64,000 nt of DNA from Cylicocyclus nassatus (Eukaryota; Nematoda; Chromadorea; Rhabditida; Strongylidae): positions 13,988,880-14,052,879 of the forward strand of contig CATQJL010000112.1 of assembly GCA_958299035.1 (NCBI GenBank), in the 5' to 3' direction. Within the stretch, counting starts at the first letter, position 1. Each line of letters starts with the position of its first letter. The notes under the pieces were generated by a model. That model did not search any database, was not told the origin of the DNA, and worked only from the letters and a program-made list of their open reading frames with translations. This document shows, one piece after another, positions 9,669-20,305 of the stretch. Made by a program: the position numbers and the translations under genes.

Positions 9669-10082
9669 AGGTGAATTTGATTAGCATCTTTTGGTAGAGC
9701 TACGCCCGCAAATTATTTTCTATATAAAGCTGTTTGGAGGCTTTTTTTTCAGCAAAAGAAGATTTGCAAAAAAGCAGGGTCCAATTACAATTCGATTACC
9801 CTACCCTACAACACTGGAAAAGGCAACTTGAACATGATAAATGTATTGGCTCGCCATAATACACATATAAGCTGAGTTTTGAGTTGATTTAGAGTCTTTA
9901 GCTGGTTATTTATAGGCGGATGTTGTGAAGGTGTCAATGAATTTGCCAACGATTTTGGGCGCTTCTGTTTTTTCCCACTTCCGCCGATTTTCGCGATATA
10001 TTGAAGATCTCAAACTGATTGCATTTGCTTATAAGGGTTTCCTTGTCAACTGTTCATGAAAATCGTAATGCTTTTTGCACTA
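9669..10082. other. No gene seen
   Basis: AT-rich, only short frames, no repeat that I can name. Confidence 0.45.
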
Positions 10083-10086
10083 CAGA

Positions 10087-10612
10087 ACCAACACGTTGAC
10101 CACGGTGTCGCGCAATGGTGCGCGACACCCTAAACATCAGTTTTAACGAGCACAATGGTTCCAATTTGTGTTCATATAATCAAGTTAGGCTCGAAAGTAT
10201 TTCATGTTGGCTCCGCCCCTTTTGGCAAACTCCGCCCACTCCATTGCCCTCTGCAAAAAACTTTCTTCGTTCTCAAATCGCATGGAAAAGCTCATAGATG
10301 ACAGGGGAACCTCAAATAATCTTGATTTCAACCCCGCTCCCTGCAGGCTCCACCCCCTCGGTGGCAAGCTCCGCCCACTTTTTTCAAAAATGCCGGAATT
10401 TGCACGAATTCATTAATTTTGAGCAATTTCCGGCATTTTTGAGAAGTGGGCGGGGCTTGCCAAAAGTGGGCGGAGCTGCCCCGCCCACTTGCATTTGTGT
10501 ATCTCACGCATAGATGCATGCATATATATGTGCAGCCGGCTGTAAAAATGCCCGGAAACCTTTCGTCCACAAAGACAGACCTTCAAAAAGTGGCTCGTCG
10601 TCAACGTGTTAA
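10087..10612. mobile_element. Candidate TIR element with GC-box hairpin core
   Basis: Ends AACACGTTGACCACG (left) and CGTCGTCAACGTGTT (right) form inverted repeats. Just inside the left end is a hairpin GGTGTCGCGC-loop-GCGCGACACC (10,100-10,127). The core holds an inverted repeat, 10,362-10,400 against 10,422-10,460, rich in CCGCCC / GGGCGG. Several copies of CTCCGCCC lie between. No coding capacity. Confidence 0.5.
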
Positions 10613-10979
10613 CACTGAGCCAGAGCCATTAGCGAGCTGTAAATGAATAACGCACGGTCGTATATTCGCGCGCATTCCTCGCCTTTTTCTTGACAAACTT
10701 GACCATTTAATTACGAAAGTAGAGTATTTGAGCACGGTCGTTGGATAGATTAACGCCGTGGTATGACCCAACACCATGGTGCTTTTATAGTGCTTTCATG
10801 GTTTTTGTCCAAAATTTGAAGACCGCCAAAATATCTTTTGATTGAAAATGCTTTTGCAGTACGTAGAGGGCTTTTAGGCAAAACTTTCATACACTGCGGA
10901 TATAAGGTTCCCACTTGTGTTTTAAAAAGTAGACGGAAAGAAAATTTGCTGTATATATATGTATATATATATATATATA
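10613..10979. other. No gene seen; ends in (TA)n
   Basis: Single-copy-looking sequence that ends in a TATATATA microsatellite at 10,951-10,980, into which a MITE has inserted. Confidence 0.5.
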
Positions 10980-11924
10980 TTAGATTGTCAAGAAAATAAT
11001 GTCCGTTTTTATTTGCTTGCTTTAACAAAGCAATCAGACTCAAGCCAACAAAGGGTAAGGTGTACTGTTCGATAGAGCAAAGCAAGCTCTACAAGATGGC
11101 ACTCATGTCTTTGCGCCATGCTCGATCCACGGAGAGTTCGAACTCAAAATCTAACGATTTCCAAATGCCCAAAAATCGAAAAAAATCAGATCTTCGTCCA
11201 AATAATTTCTACGGACTTCCCACTCGCTCACATCAATGGTATCGATATCTGATATCCATATGTGCGATTGCCGTATTTTTTCCTTGACTAGAAACTGAGA
11301 AAACGAAAATTTCCCTGATTTTCTCAAAGCAATGCTGAGCCGTTTTCGCACATGTAGTTCTATACTGCAAGCCTAGGTAAGCGTAACTGTAGGTTTTCAG
11401 CCTATTTCGAGCGGTACTTTTCGAGAAATGTCGATTTTAGCACTGAAACTGAAACGAATAAATCCGAACTCGTTATTTTTCGAAAACTACCGCTTGGAAT
11501 GGGCTGAAAATCTACACTTATACTTACCTAGGCTTGTAGTATAGAACTACATATGCAAAAACGGCTCAGCATTGCTTTGAGAAAATCAGGGAAATTTTCG
11601 TTTTCTCAGTTTCTAGTCAAGGAAAAAATACGGCAATCGCACATATGGATATCAGATATCGATACCATTGATGTGAGCGAGTGGGAAGTCCGTAGAAATT
11701 ATTTGGACGAAGATCTGATTTTTTTCGATTTTTGGGCATTTGGAAATCGTTAGATTTTGAGTTCGAACTCTCCGTGGATCAAGCATGGCGCAAAGATATG
11801 AGTGCCATCTTGTAGAGCTTGCTTTGCTCTATCGAACATTACCCTATACCCTCTATTGGGTTGAGTCTGGTTGCTTTGTTAAAGCAAGCAAATAAAAACG
11901 GACATTATTTTCTTGACAACCTAA
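10980..11924. mobile_element. Palindromic mariner-type MITE, copy 1
   Basis: Starts TTAGATTGTCAAGAAAATAA and ends TTATTTTCTTGACAACCTAA with TA at both flanks. The whole element folds back: 11,040-11,350 mirrors 11,550-11,870. It is almost the same as 33,985-34,930. The mirrored 66-codon frames inside it are hairpin arms, not genes. Confidence 0.9.
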
Positions 11925-11930
11925 TATATA

Positions 11931-12607
11931 CAAGGTGTCCCAAAAAAATGTGAACACTGTTTGATCGTTAATAACTCCCTTGCTTTCATGTCTTTCGCCG
12001 AGCTTGAGGCACCATTCTGTAGAGCGAGGATTAACTTAGATATATAGTATGAAGCAAAACTTCGATCTTACTTTGTTACTGTAGGATTACGGTAGGAATT
12101 TCGACAAGAGTTTTAGGCCGTTGAAGGCCATTTTCTGCCTCGAAACAGAACCAAACAAGCCAAAATCTTTTGTACTATGGTAATGGAAGCCGCTGACTTC
12201 GAATATGAAATTTCCACTTTACTACAATGCTTCTTTTCAAAGTTATCCTAGGTAAACTGTAATAACCGACTTTCCAGCATGTGTCAAAATTGTGACTACA
12301 CCATCAAAAGGCTAAGAACACTCGTAAAAAGTTGTGTAGTGGAATCAACGTGCGCGAAAACCTTAATACACGATTTTTCAGATTTTTTGAAAAAATTTGG
12401 TCAGATGGCATGTTTTACAATGGTTTCACACGCTGGAATTTCTTACCGTAATCCTACAGTAACGAAGAGCAAACGGTGGTTCGCTCTATACTATAAATCT
12501 AAGTTGAACCTCGCTCTACAGAATGGTGCCTCAAGCTCGGCGAAAGACGTGAAAGCAAGGGAGTTATTAACGATCAAACAGTGTTCACATTTTTTTGGGA
12601 CACCCTG
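11931..12607. mobile_element. Palindromic CAGGGTGTCC-family MITE, copy 1
   Basis: Ends CAAGGTGTCCCAAAAAAATG and CATTTTTTTGGGACACCCTG, flanked by TA. The arms share the inner blocks GTAGAGCGAGG, ACTTAGAT and TACTGTAGGATTACGGTAGG. It lies 6 bp from the preceding element. No transposase frame. Confidence 0.9.
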
Positions 12608-12789
12608 TATATATGTAATAGAGAGAAGACACTTTACGCGCATTAGTTTCTCTTTACCAGAGTGTTTGTTATGTGGCCTTGATAACCAGATGTTACATGG
12701 ATAGGGTTAAGCTTAATGTGTCGTTATATTACCAAAATGCCATTTCAAAATCGAGGAAATCGCGCACGCCCATTAGGTGGTTCTCTTGA

Positions 12790-13202
12790 AGGCAGCGTCC
12801 ACCCAAAATCCACTCACCTCAGACTTGCACTAAAACTATTGAAGTAGACTAACCCCGCGTTGGTCCGGTCCCCTAGTGTTGCCTACAAAAGGAGATAACG
12901 CTCTGAACTGCGTTCCGCCCGCTTTTGTGCGCTCCGCCCACCTCAGATTGCCCCTAATGTATGCGGACATGGTAAGCACGGTCGATACTGTGATGTGGCA
13001 CTGTTGCATACGAGGTGGTTTCTTGTTGCATACAACGTGATTAGCGCCGGGGGACTCGTCATGTCTACTAAGATAGGGCTCCATGAAGGGACATTTTCGA
13101 AGCTTTCTGGTAACTCAATCCTCATATCCAAAATCAGCGCCATGTAAAGGCTTGTTAACCGTGAAAACATGGAAGAGGAAATTTTGGGTGGACGTTGCCT
13201 CT
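12790..13202. mobile_element. Short TIR element (about 410 bp)
   Basis: Terminal inverted repeats AGGCAGCGTCCACCCAAAAT (12,793) and ATTTTGGGTGGACGTTGCCT (13,200) enclose GC-rich non-coding sequence. No transposase. Confidence 0.7.
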
Positions 13203-14136
13203 AACATTCCTGTCCATTGGTCTTGATTTTCACGATTTGGAAATTAATTGTTGTACTTCATAAATTATGCTTGGGGCGAGAGTAGACGATAAAACAAAAC
13301 TTCATGCGCATACATAATTGTCGACACAACCATGTTGCAAAGAAAATACTCGTACACAGCTATGATTTTACGCATAATGGTTCTTCGTTTTATCGGTAAC
13401 TAGCTGGCTTACCCGGCTCTGCCCGGCCCCAACGCTATGATTAAGGTTTTATCCCTATCCCTGTAGAGTCTTTCATTGTGCCTACTTCTACATGCAATTC
13501 TCTATTCCCGCTGTGTTGATAATTAGCATGCCCACCTACCTCCCTCAACAACCCCCAGCCCCGTAGCTCAAACTTTGTAAAAAAAACTAGTAAAATCGGT
13601 AAAAGTAAGGATAATTCTGAAAACTGATGGCGCTATGCGGCTATCCGGCCCCAAAATGTTTTTGTGATGGATCTTGCTCAAAGTCGGTACATGGGGATTA
13701 TTAAAGCCGCTGATGACGAATATCGTAGTCATTTCGCGCGATAGCGCCATTCTCTGGGTTTATTAGGTACACATAAGAAGCTAATCATGGATTTCGCTGA
13801 AACTTTGAGAGGGGCTAATTGACACTGATTACGAATATCATACTCTTTCGGCATTCTGAGGCGATTTCACTGAGTTATGGCAGGTATACTGCAGAGGGGC
13901 AAAATCTCAGTTTAGCTGAAACTCGGTCTAGAGAGATTCGACCATCTGACCACGTTCAAAATACTCTCGTTGCGTTTTGAGACCTTTTCGCAGAGTTACG
14001 GTAGTTACATGGCAGTGGGTAAAAATCATGAACCTGCCTGAAACCTTGGCAGAAAATTACTTAAAGTGCTGTTTCAAGAATATCGTGCCTAATCCTTACG
14101 ATAAAGGCAATTCGTGTGGTATAAAAGTTTCCCACG

Positions 14137-14355
14137 ACCGTAATGCTTTTCCTTATAGGACCACTGCCGCGCGCGATACAAACTTGGGCGGCTTTTGCCT
14201 AAGCAAAAACAGGGGGAGGGAGATTTGCCGCGTGCGTTACGCGTTTAAATAGTTATCAGTTTCCTTGTAGGACCACTGCCGCGAGCGATACACCTTTCGG
14301 GGCTTTTGCCTAAGCAAAAACAGGAGAGGGTGATTTGCCGCGTGCGTTACGCGTT
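14137..14355 (+). repeat. GC-rich tandem pair
   Basis: Two units of about 110 bp, each GGACCACTGCCGCGNGCGATAC...GGCTTTTGCCTAAGCAAAAACAGG...TTGCCGCGTGCGTTACGCGT. Related to 8,830-9,000. Confidence 0.8.
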
Positions 14356-14891
14356 GGGACAGGTTATCAGGATCTTAAGACCGCCATGCAAAACGACCGT
14401 CTCCCTCGTGAATATCCGGTATCTAAATTGGCCCAAAAGCAAAAAAAATGTCCATTCAAACCCTGCAACTCACCTTAACTTCACTAATGCGTTATGACAG
14501 CGAGCAAGCATCATATTCATAAGCGATATACTTGTGAACCTCTGCAGGTAAGGTTTTGAGCAAATCTGGAACTTCGACCCATCTACACTCACCGTAACCT
14601 AAGAAAATGCACTATCCTGCAAAATCAGCATGATACTCATGTTCAGCGCGCTAAATGACCATCATAGACGAAGTTTAAAGCAAGTATATGTTTCCGACTC
14701 CATGCCATATAACCACCACAACTCTATGAAGAGGTCCCAATATGCAGAGAGAGAGATGATATTCGTAATCAGCATGTCGAATAAGCCATTGACCGAACTC
14801 CAGCCGAAGTCATAATTTTAACTTCCTACCGTACACCAATAGTAATCACACGTTCTGCGGAGAAAGTGTGATATCTGTAATCAGCATGTAA

Positions 14892-15120
14892 AGGGCTGGG
14901 CATACTTCAAGCGATTTTAATCGCGACGCAAACTGGCAATTCGTCAGAAGTCTTCGGATCCAAGATTAACAAACTGCACATGCATAGTGTGTAACTTACG
15001 TAAACTGATGAAATGTCCTACCTTCTGTACATTTATAATGTGCTTACAATGAGTCATGGACACTTGGAATATTGCCAAATCGCGTCGCGATTGAAATCGC
15101 TTGAAGTATGCCCGGCCCCT
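14892..15120. mobile_element. Small foldback element
   Basis: Arms GGGCATACTTCAAGCGATTT...ATCGCGACGC and the reverse complement about 150 bp on, ending GTATGCCCGGCCCC. Inserted in the tandem array. Non-coding. Confidence 0.8.
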
Positions 15121-15640
15121 GAGATAACCCTTACACACGAAGTTTGAGCAAGTCCTACGACAAAAAAAATTTGGAGCCCGGATAGCCGAATAGCACCATC
15201 TAATATCGAACTCTAATTAGCATGCTCGATTACCCCCTGTGCCAACTCCCAGCTCCGTAGCCCAAACTTAGCAAAAAATCGATAAAAGCAAAATGGACGA
15301 TTTCAAAAACTAATATTGTATTCGTAATCAGCATGCTCGATTAGCCCATGTGCCAACTCCTAGCTCCGTAGCCCAAACTTTGCAAAAAATCGATAAAAGT
15401 AATGGACGATTTTGAAAACTGATATGATAAAACTGTATTCGTAATCAGCATGCTTAATTACCCCCTGTGCAAATTCCCAGCCCCGCAGGTCAAACTTTAC
15501 AAAAAAATCGATAAAAGTAATCGATAATTGTGAAAACTAATATTGTATTTGGAATTCCCATGCTCACTTACCCCCCTGTGCCAACTCCCAGCCCCGTAAG
15601 TGAACTCTGCAAAAAAAATCGATAACTAGAGACTTATACA

Positions 15641-15720
15641 AATAAGTTGGAGGGAGAACGATCTTATATATAAAGCTGAATGTCTGTTTGTATGTCTGTC
15701 TGTCTATCTGTCTGTGAAAA
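15641..15720 (-). repeat. Inverted (GACA)n tail inserted in the array
   Basis: ATCTTATATATAAAGCTGAA followed by TGTCTG repeats is the reverse complement of the tail seen at 35,270-35,341. It interrupts the GATAAAATCGAT segment that is continuous in the 35-kb copy. Confidence 0.65.
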
Positions 15721-16090
15721 AAAATTGATAAAATCGATATCGATCGATGACGAAAAGTACCCTATGACACCCGTCCCGCCCCGAGACGTATGTGTGCCAA
15801 GCAGGGTCAAGCGTGTGATGCGTCTGTCGCAACGGGGGGTCGTAAAGGGGGCCTACGGTGAGGGAGGAGGGTCGTAAGAGGGGAAAAACGCTCGGACGCA
15901 GTACCATTTGATAAGCCTTGGACGTCCTGCAGTGAAGCGACACATCCGGTAAAACTCTATAGGACGTGCTTCCACCTGCAGTGCGTCCAAGACCATAGTA
16001 ACAGCACACTCAGTATGCCGAGCTCTTATGATGGCTCGAGTTTAGGGTCGACCTCCTCAACCCCATAGAGAAAGGGAGCGAGCTCTTCTC
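15721..16090. repeat. GC-rich end of the dispersed repeat and adjoining sequence
   Basis: The first 70 bp (CGATGACGAAAAGTACCCTA...) continue the repeat as at 35,165-35,220; the rest is GC-rich sequence with no clear frame. Confidence 0.45.
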
Positions 16091-16330
16091 TCAGTCTCCA
16101 CGATCACATGCGGATCGGGGGGTCAACAATTGAATCAATTGATTGAGAAGCGGCAGAGCTGGTGCTTTGTCACTCAAGATTGATTGAAGCCGACTGATTA
16201 CCTCGTTTTTCCCAGAGAGCAGCGTGGAGGTTCCGGAATTAGAATAATCAGCAGTATTGACAGTAGAAATTGGCTGCGACATCGAAACCGACTTGAACGC
16301 TTTAGAGGATTTTGATCCGGTATGGGGCAT
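16091..16330 (-). CDS. Open frame, 79 codons, possible retroelement ORF start
   Basis: True ATG at 16,330 (MPHTGSKSSKAFKSVSMSQP...) with a Ser/Thr-rich first half and a leucine-rich second half (ISRLQSILSDKAPALPLLNQ). GC-rich sequence lies downstream on the same strand. A LINE ORF1-like start or a host first exon would both fit. Not identified. Confidence 0.3.
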   Translation of the reverse strand: MPHTGSKSSKAFKSVSMSQPISTVNTADYSNSGTSTLLSGKNEVISRLQSILSDKAPALPLLNQLIQLLTPRSACDRGD

Positions 16331-16608
16331 GGCAGAGCTAATGATGAATCGACCGCTCAGCGCGAATTTGATGAATGAACTTTTGAACTATTTATTTATT
16401 ATTGGCACTTAAACTTCACCAAACTTATTCCACGCGAAGTTTGAAGCCAAAACAAATCGGGACGTCAAAAATCGAGATTAATTCTATCCAAAAACCCCGC
16501 GAACTTGCAGTGCTCAAAAATATGCCTTCGCGTTAGTCGTTGAAATGTAGACTTATTATACTTCCCCTTGGTTAGAGATAAAAAAAGAAATTTTCGTGCT
16601 TCTTCCAG

Positions 16609-17940
16609 AGCGATACCGAGGTGTTCTTTCACTTTTGATTTGACTTATCCTCGATACACAGAGTCTGATCTGGTGATCACTTTGCTCGACGAAGAAAAGA
16701 CATTCTTTATTAGAAAAAATCCAAGTCAACCGAGATTAAGCCCGGGATGTTAAGTCACAAATATATCAAAATGAATGTGAGTAAAACAGGTACAGCGATT
16801 AATAAATTATAAATATTTTGGCAATACCAAAAAATCTTTCTTTTATAGGTTTTTTGGATCAAAACAAAGTTTGTACATGTTCTATAAAATTTAAAACAGC
16901 TCTATCACTCTCTTTTTGGATTACGAATGAGTTTCAAAGTTCACGAAAGCTACTGGGGTCCAGTAAAAACGAAAAACTGCATCTGCAAAAAACAGTCGTT
17001 ACGGAGAGAGCTTTAAAACCTGCGACGTCGTCAGAGCTCATGTCGAGTCAGGAGCAGATCAGACGGATATACAGGGTGTCCCAAAATAATGTGCACACTG
17101 TTTGATTTTGAATAACTCTCTTATTATGAGGTCTTTCGAGAAGCGGTAAGCGCCATTTTGTAGAGCTGGCTTCAACTTAGATTTGCAGTATAAAGTGAAT
17201 CACCAGCCGCCCTTCATTACTGTAGGATTACGGTAGAAACTTGGAACACATGGTGCCACTGTGGGAAAAGCTGCCGTTTCAAAAATTTTCAAAAAGATGT
17301 GAAAACTTGTGTAATAGGGTTTTTAGGGACGCTGACTTCAATACTCAGCTATGCTCAAGATTGCGAAGCTTTATAAACGGTGTAACCGCACTTTTTAGGA
17401 ACATTGAGAAAATGGCCGCTACTGCTTACCTTGCATAACTCTCCAGTGAAGCATCAAAATAAGTTGGGAACTTTACAGTTAGAATCAGCAACTCCAGCTA
17501 GCTTAATATAAAAGTTTACAGGCTGTTTTATTTCCTCTCTGATGCAAAATATGGCCTTTCATGGCTCAAAACCCTCTTTCAAGTTTCTACCGTAATCCTA
17601 CAGTAATGAAGAGCGGTCGGTGATTCGCTCTATACTGCAAATCTAAGTTGAAGCCAGCTCTACAAAATGGTTTTTACCGCTTCTCGAAAGACCTCATAAT
17701 AAAAGAGTTATTCAAAATCAAACAGTGTGCACATTATTTTGGGACACCCTGTATAATGTTGCAGGGTTTCAACTTGCTGAGGGACTAAAGCCAGATGCCG
17801 CATCAACTCCGGTCTTTCGCCTATGCCCGTCTGCGCCTACGTATTGCGCGTTACATCGCTACTCCGAAGGCGGGCACGGGACTTTGCCTCTGGTGCGCTA
17901 TTCTTCGTTGTTAAAATCCAATTCTAGGAAAAGGTGTTTA
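16609..17940 (+). pseudogene. Coding region apparently split by a MITE, unknown function
   Basis: An exon opens behind the acceptor TGCTTCTTCCAG at 16,608 (AIPRCSFTFDLTYPRYTESD... to a stop at 16,753). A second opens behind TCTTTTATAG at 16,848 and stays open to the MITE at 17,072 (...SSELMSSQEQIRRI). Just after the MITE another frame runs to 17,940 (NVAGFQLAEGLKPDAASTPV...). Removing 17,072-17,751 plus one TA (682 bp, 1 mod 3) fuses the two frames without a stop. That is what a TA-duplicating insertion into an exon predicts. A second MITE (17,941) truncates the downstream part. Family not recognised; the link from the first to the second exon is uncertain. Confidence 0.45.
17072..17751. mobile_element. 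CAGGGTGTCC-family MITE, copy 2
   Basis: Ends CAGGGTGTCCCAAAATAATG and CATTATTTTGGGACACCCTG, flanked by TATA on both sides. The arms share the TTACTGTAGGATTACGGTAG and TGTAGAGCTGGCTTCAACTT blocks. Non-coding hairpin. Confidence 0.9.
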
Positions 17941-19024
17941 CAGGGTGTCCTAAAAGTAAGTACACAATTTCAATCGTCAATATCTCTCTTCCCGATGGGT
18001 TTTTTTTACCAGTCAAGTGACTTACAGTAACGCACGAATCACCAAACAATCTTCTTACTGTAAGAATACGGTGAAAACTTCCAGCGTGAACCATTGTGAA
18101 ATATGATATCTGATAGATTTTTTTAAAAGAGATTGAAAAATCGTGTAACAGGGTTTTCGCGCACGCTGACGCTACACAGCTTTTTACGAGTGTTTTCAGC
18201 TTTTTTGACTGTGTAATCATATGTTTGACAAATACTGGGAATTCGGTTTACTCGGTTTACTTGGGATAACTTTGGAAAGAAGCATCATAATGAAGTGGAA
18301 ATTAAAAATTGCAATCAGCAGCTTCCATTACCATATTATAAAAGTTTTTGATTTGTTTGGAGGCAAAATATGGCTTCCAAGGAGCTAAAATCGTTGTCGA
18401 AGTTCCTACAGTAATAAAGAGCGATCGGGGTACGCTCGATATTGTGTATCTAACAAGGGAAGCGTGTCTAGTCGAAGTGGCCTTTCCAAATGAGACCCAT
18501 ATTGCTCTGAAGTGCATTAAGAGATGATTCCAAATCTGCTTTCCAAACCTGCCAAGCGCCTTTGGACGCCGAGTTATGGTCGTTTTTCAGGTCAAAAAAT
18601 TGAACGCAAAACTGAAGCAAAATCTCCCAAATTTGCTCAAAGGTCCAGTGTCAAATATCAGAGCAGTTTATGCAGTGGATAAATTTTTCCTAATATGCTA
18701 ATACTTGACATTGCTTTATCTGAGCGCTGGAAAGATTGTAACAATCAATTTTAACTGAACTTTGCACTCATTTTTCGTTTCTTAGAACGGTCATAACTCG
18801 GCGTCCAGAAGCGCTTGGCAGATTTGGAAGGCAGATCTGGAACCATCGTGCAATACTCTTCAAAGCAGTATGGTTCTCATTTGAAAACTCCACTTCAACT
18901 ATACACGCTTCCCTTGTAAGCCGAAGCCTCCTCTACAGAATGGTACCTACACGGCCAAAGAAAACAAAGCGGGAAGAGAAATATTAATGACTGAAAAGTG
19001 TGCACTTACTTTTGGGACACCCTG
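17941..19024. mobile_element. CAGGGTGTCC-family MITE, copy 3 (diverged, longer)
   Basis: Ends CAGGGTGTCCTAAAAGTAAG and CTTACTTTTGGGACACCCTG. The arms are more diverged and a 370-bp extra segment sits in the right part. It lies 189 bp after copy 2. Confidence 0.85.
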
Positions 19025-19026
19025 CA

Positions 19027-19200
19027 TTAGGTTGGCTAAATAGGTTGTTTTGACATGCAAATTCAAAGCTTCATAACAATTCACGTAACAGCTGTTCAAA
19101 TAAGATTTTTTCGTGAGAAGATAGCCTCAAGCCTCCACTTTTGAATATTGAAAAGTCGAGATTTTCTGTTACCGAAAAATGACAGTTATCCTTATATGGT
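19027..19200 (+). mobile_element. Left end of a mariner-type element
   Basis: TTAGGTTGGCTAAATAGGTT directly abuts the preceding MITE. No matching right end was found, so this is a truncated or badly decayed copy. Confidence 0.5.
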
Positions 19201-19325
19201 TAGACATCTAAAAAACCGCTTTTTTGATTGTTAGCTTTTGTTCTCAGCCCGCAGTGAGTATACAGGCGAGTAATTTGGCGCCTAGACAAATACAGCCTCT
19301 GGCTAGGTGGCAAACCACAATAGAA

Positions 19326-19937
19326 ATTATAGTTGTAACGAACAGAAATTTTCGCCGAATGAACGAATATCGAATAATCAATTTTTGAAAATTTTTCGAA
19401 CGAATGAATATCGAATAATTGATTTTCGAAATTTTTTCGAACGAATGAATATCGAATATTTGATTTTCGAAAGTTTTTCGAATGAACAAATATTATTCGA
19501 CTTTCGATTTTCATTTTATTCGAATTCGAATATTCGAATATTGGCACATTCCACAATTCGAATGAACGAATACTTGAATAACCGAACTTGATCGAATATT
19601 CGACTAATTTCGAATAAATGTTCGAATATTATTCGAACATTTGAACGTAATTTTCGAATATTCGAATATTCGAATAACTATCTTTTCAAACTACTCGAAT
19701 GAACGAATATTCGAATAACCGTTTTTTAAAACTCCTCGAATGAACGAATATTCGAATAAGTCATTTTTCGAAATCATCGAATGAACGGATTATTCGAATA
19801 AAGACCTTTATAAATTATTCGACTATTCGAACAATCGAATAAATGGACTTTCTCGAATATTCGACTATTCAAATATTCGAATAGTCGAATATTTCGAATA
19901 AATTATTCGAATACGAATATTCGGTTCCAACTATAAT
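19326..19937. repeat. TTCGAATA array between inverted ends
   Basis: About 580 bp made of irregular ATTCGAATA / GAACGAATATTCGAATAA units, nearly all self-complementary. The array is bounded by ATTATAGTTGTAACGAA (19,326) and TTCGGTTCCAACTATAAT (19,920), which are inverted repeats of each other. Confidence 0.85.
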
Positions 19938-20305
19938 AGAAATTGTGACCTGCTGTTTCTGAATTTGTCTGTCAAACTGTGAAAATTCTCAGGCATTTGC
20001 GCCTGGATCAAACTCAGGGCTTTCCATATCACTTGAATTTGACCATCTATGGCCACGCAAACAGTTAGAAATTCAAAGATTTGTTGTTAGGGTAGCGGAT
20101 CTACACTTTAACACCTGACTTCCGTTCGTTTTTCAATGCGTGAATTCTCGAAATTTTGAGGAAAAAATCTGACCAATTTTGTTCCCTTCACCATTTCATT
20201 ATCAGAAAAATTATTTTTGCGAAAAGAAAATCAACCACCCGATTTTCTTTTGTGCTGTTTTCATGGTACCACATTTGACACAAAAACTAATTTGTGACAA
20301 ATTTA
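19938..20305. other. No gene seen
   Basis: AT-rich sequence between two repeats, no exon signal. Confidence 0.45.

Larger units (their letters stand above)
13397..15640 (+). repeat. Dispersed repeat with degenerate ~112-bp tandem array
   Basis: Begins AACTAGCTGGCTTACCCGGC, as does 33,768. Contains repeated units of about 110-117 bp, each with ATTCGTAATCAGCATGCTCG, TGTGCCAACTCCCAGC and AAATCGATAAAAGTAATGGA. The units are cleanest at 15,205-15,630 and decay leftward. It is interrupted by the GC-rich pair at 14,137-14,355 and a foldback at 14,892-15,120. No coding frame. Confidence 0.8.

Noticed and set aside
11151..11753. Mirrored 66-codon frames on both strands
   Set aside because: They are the two arms of a palindromic MITE and recur identically at 34,156-34,821.
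15205..15640. CRISPR-like array from regular spacing
   Set aside because: Whole ~112-bp units repeat, there are no unique spacers, and the DNA is eukaryotic.
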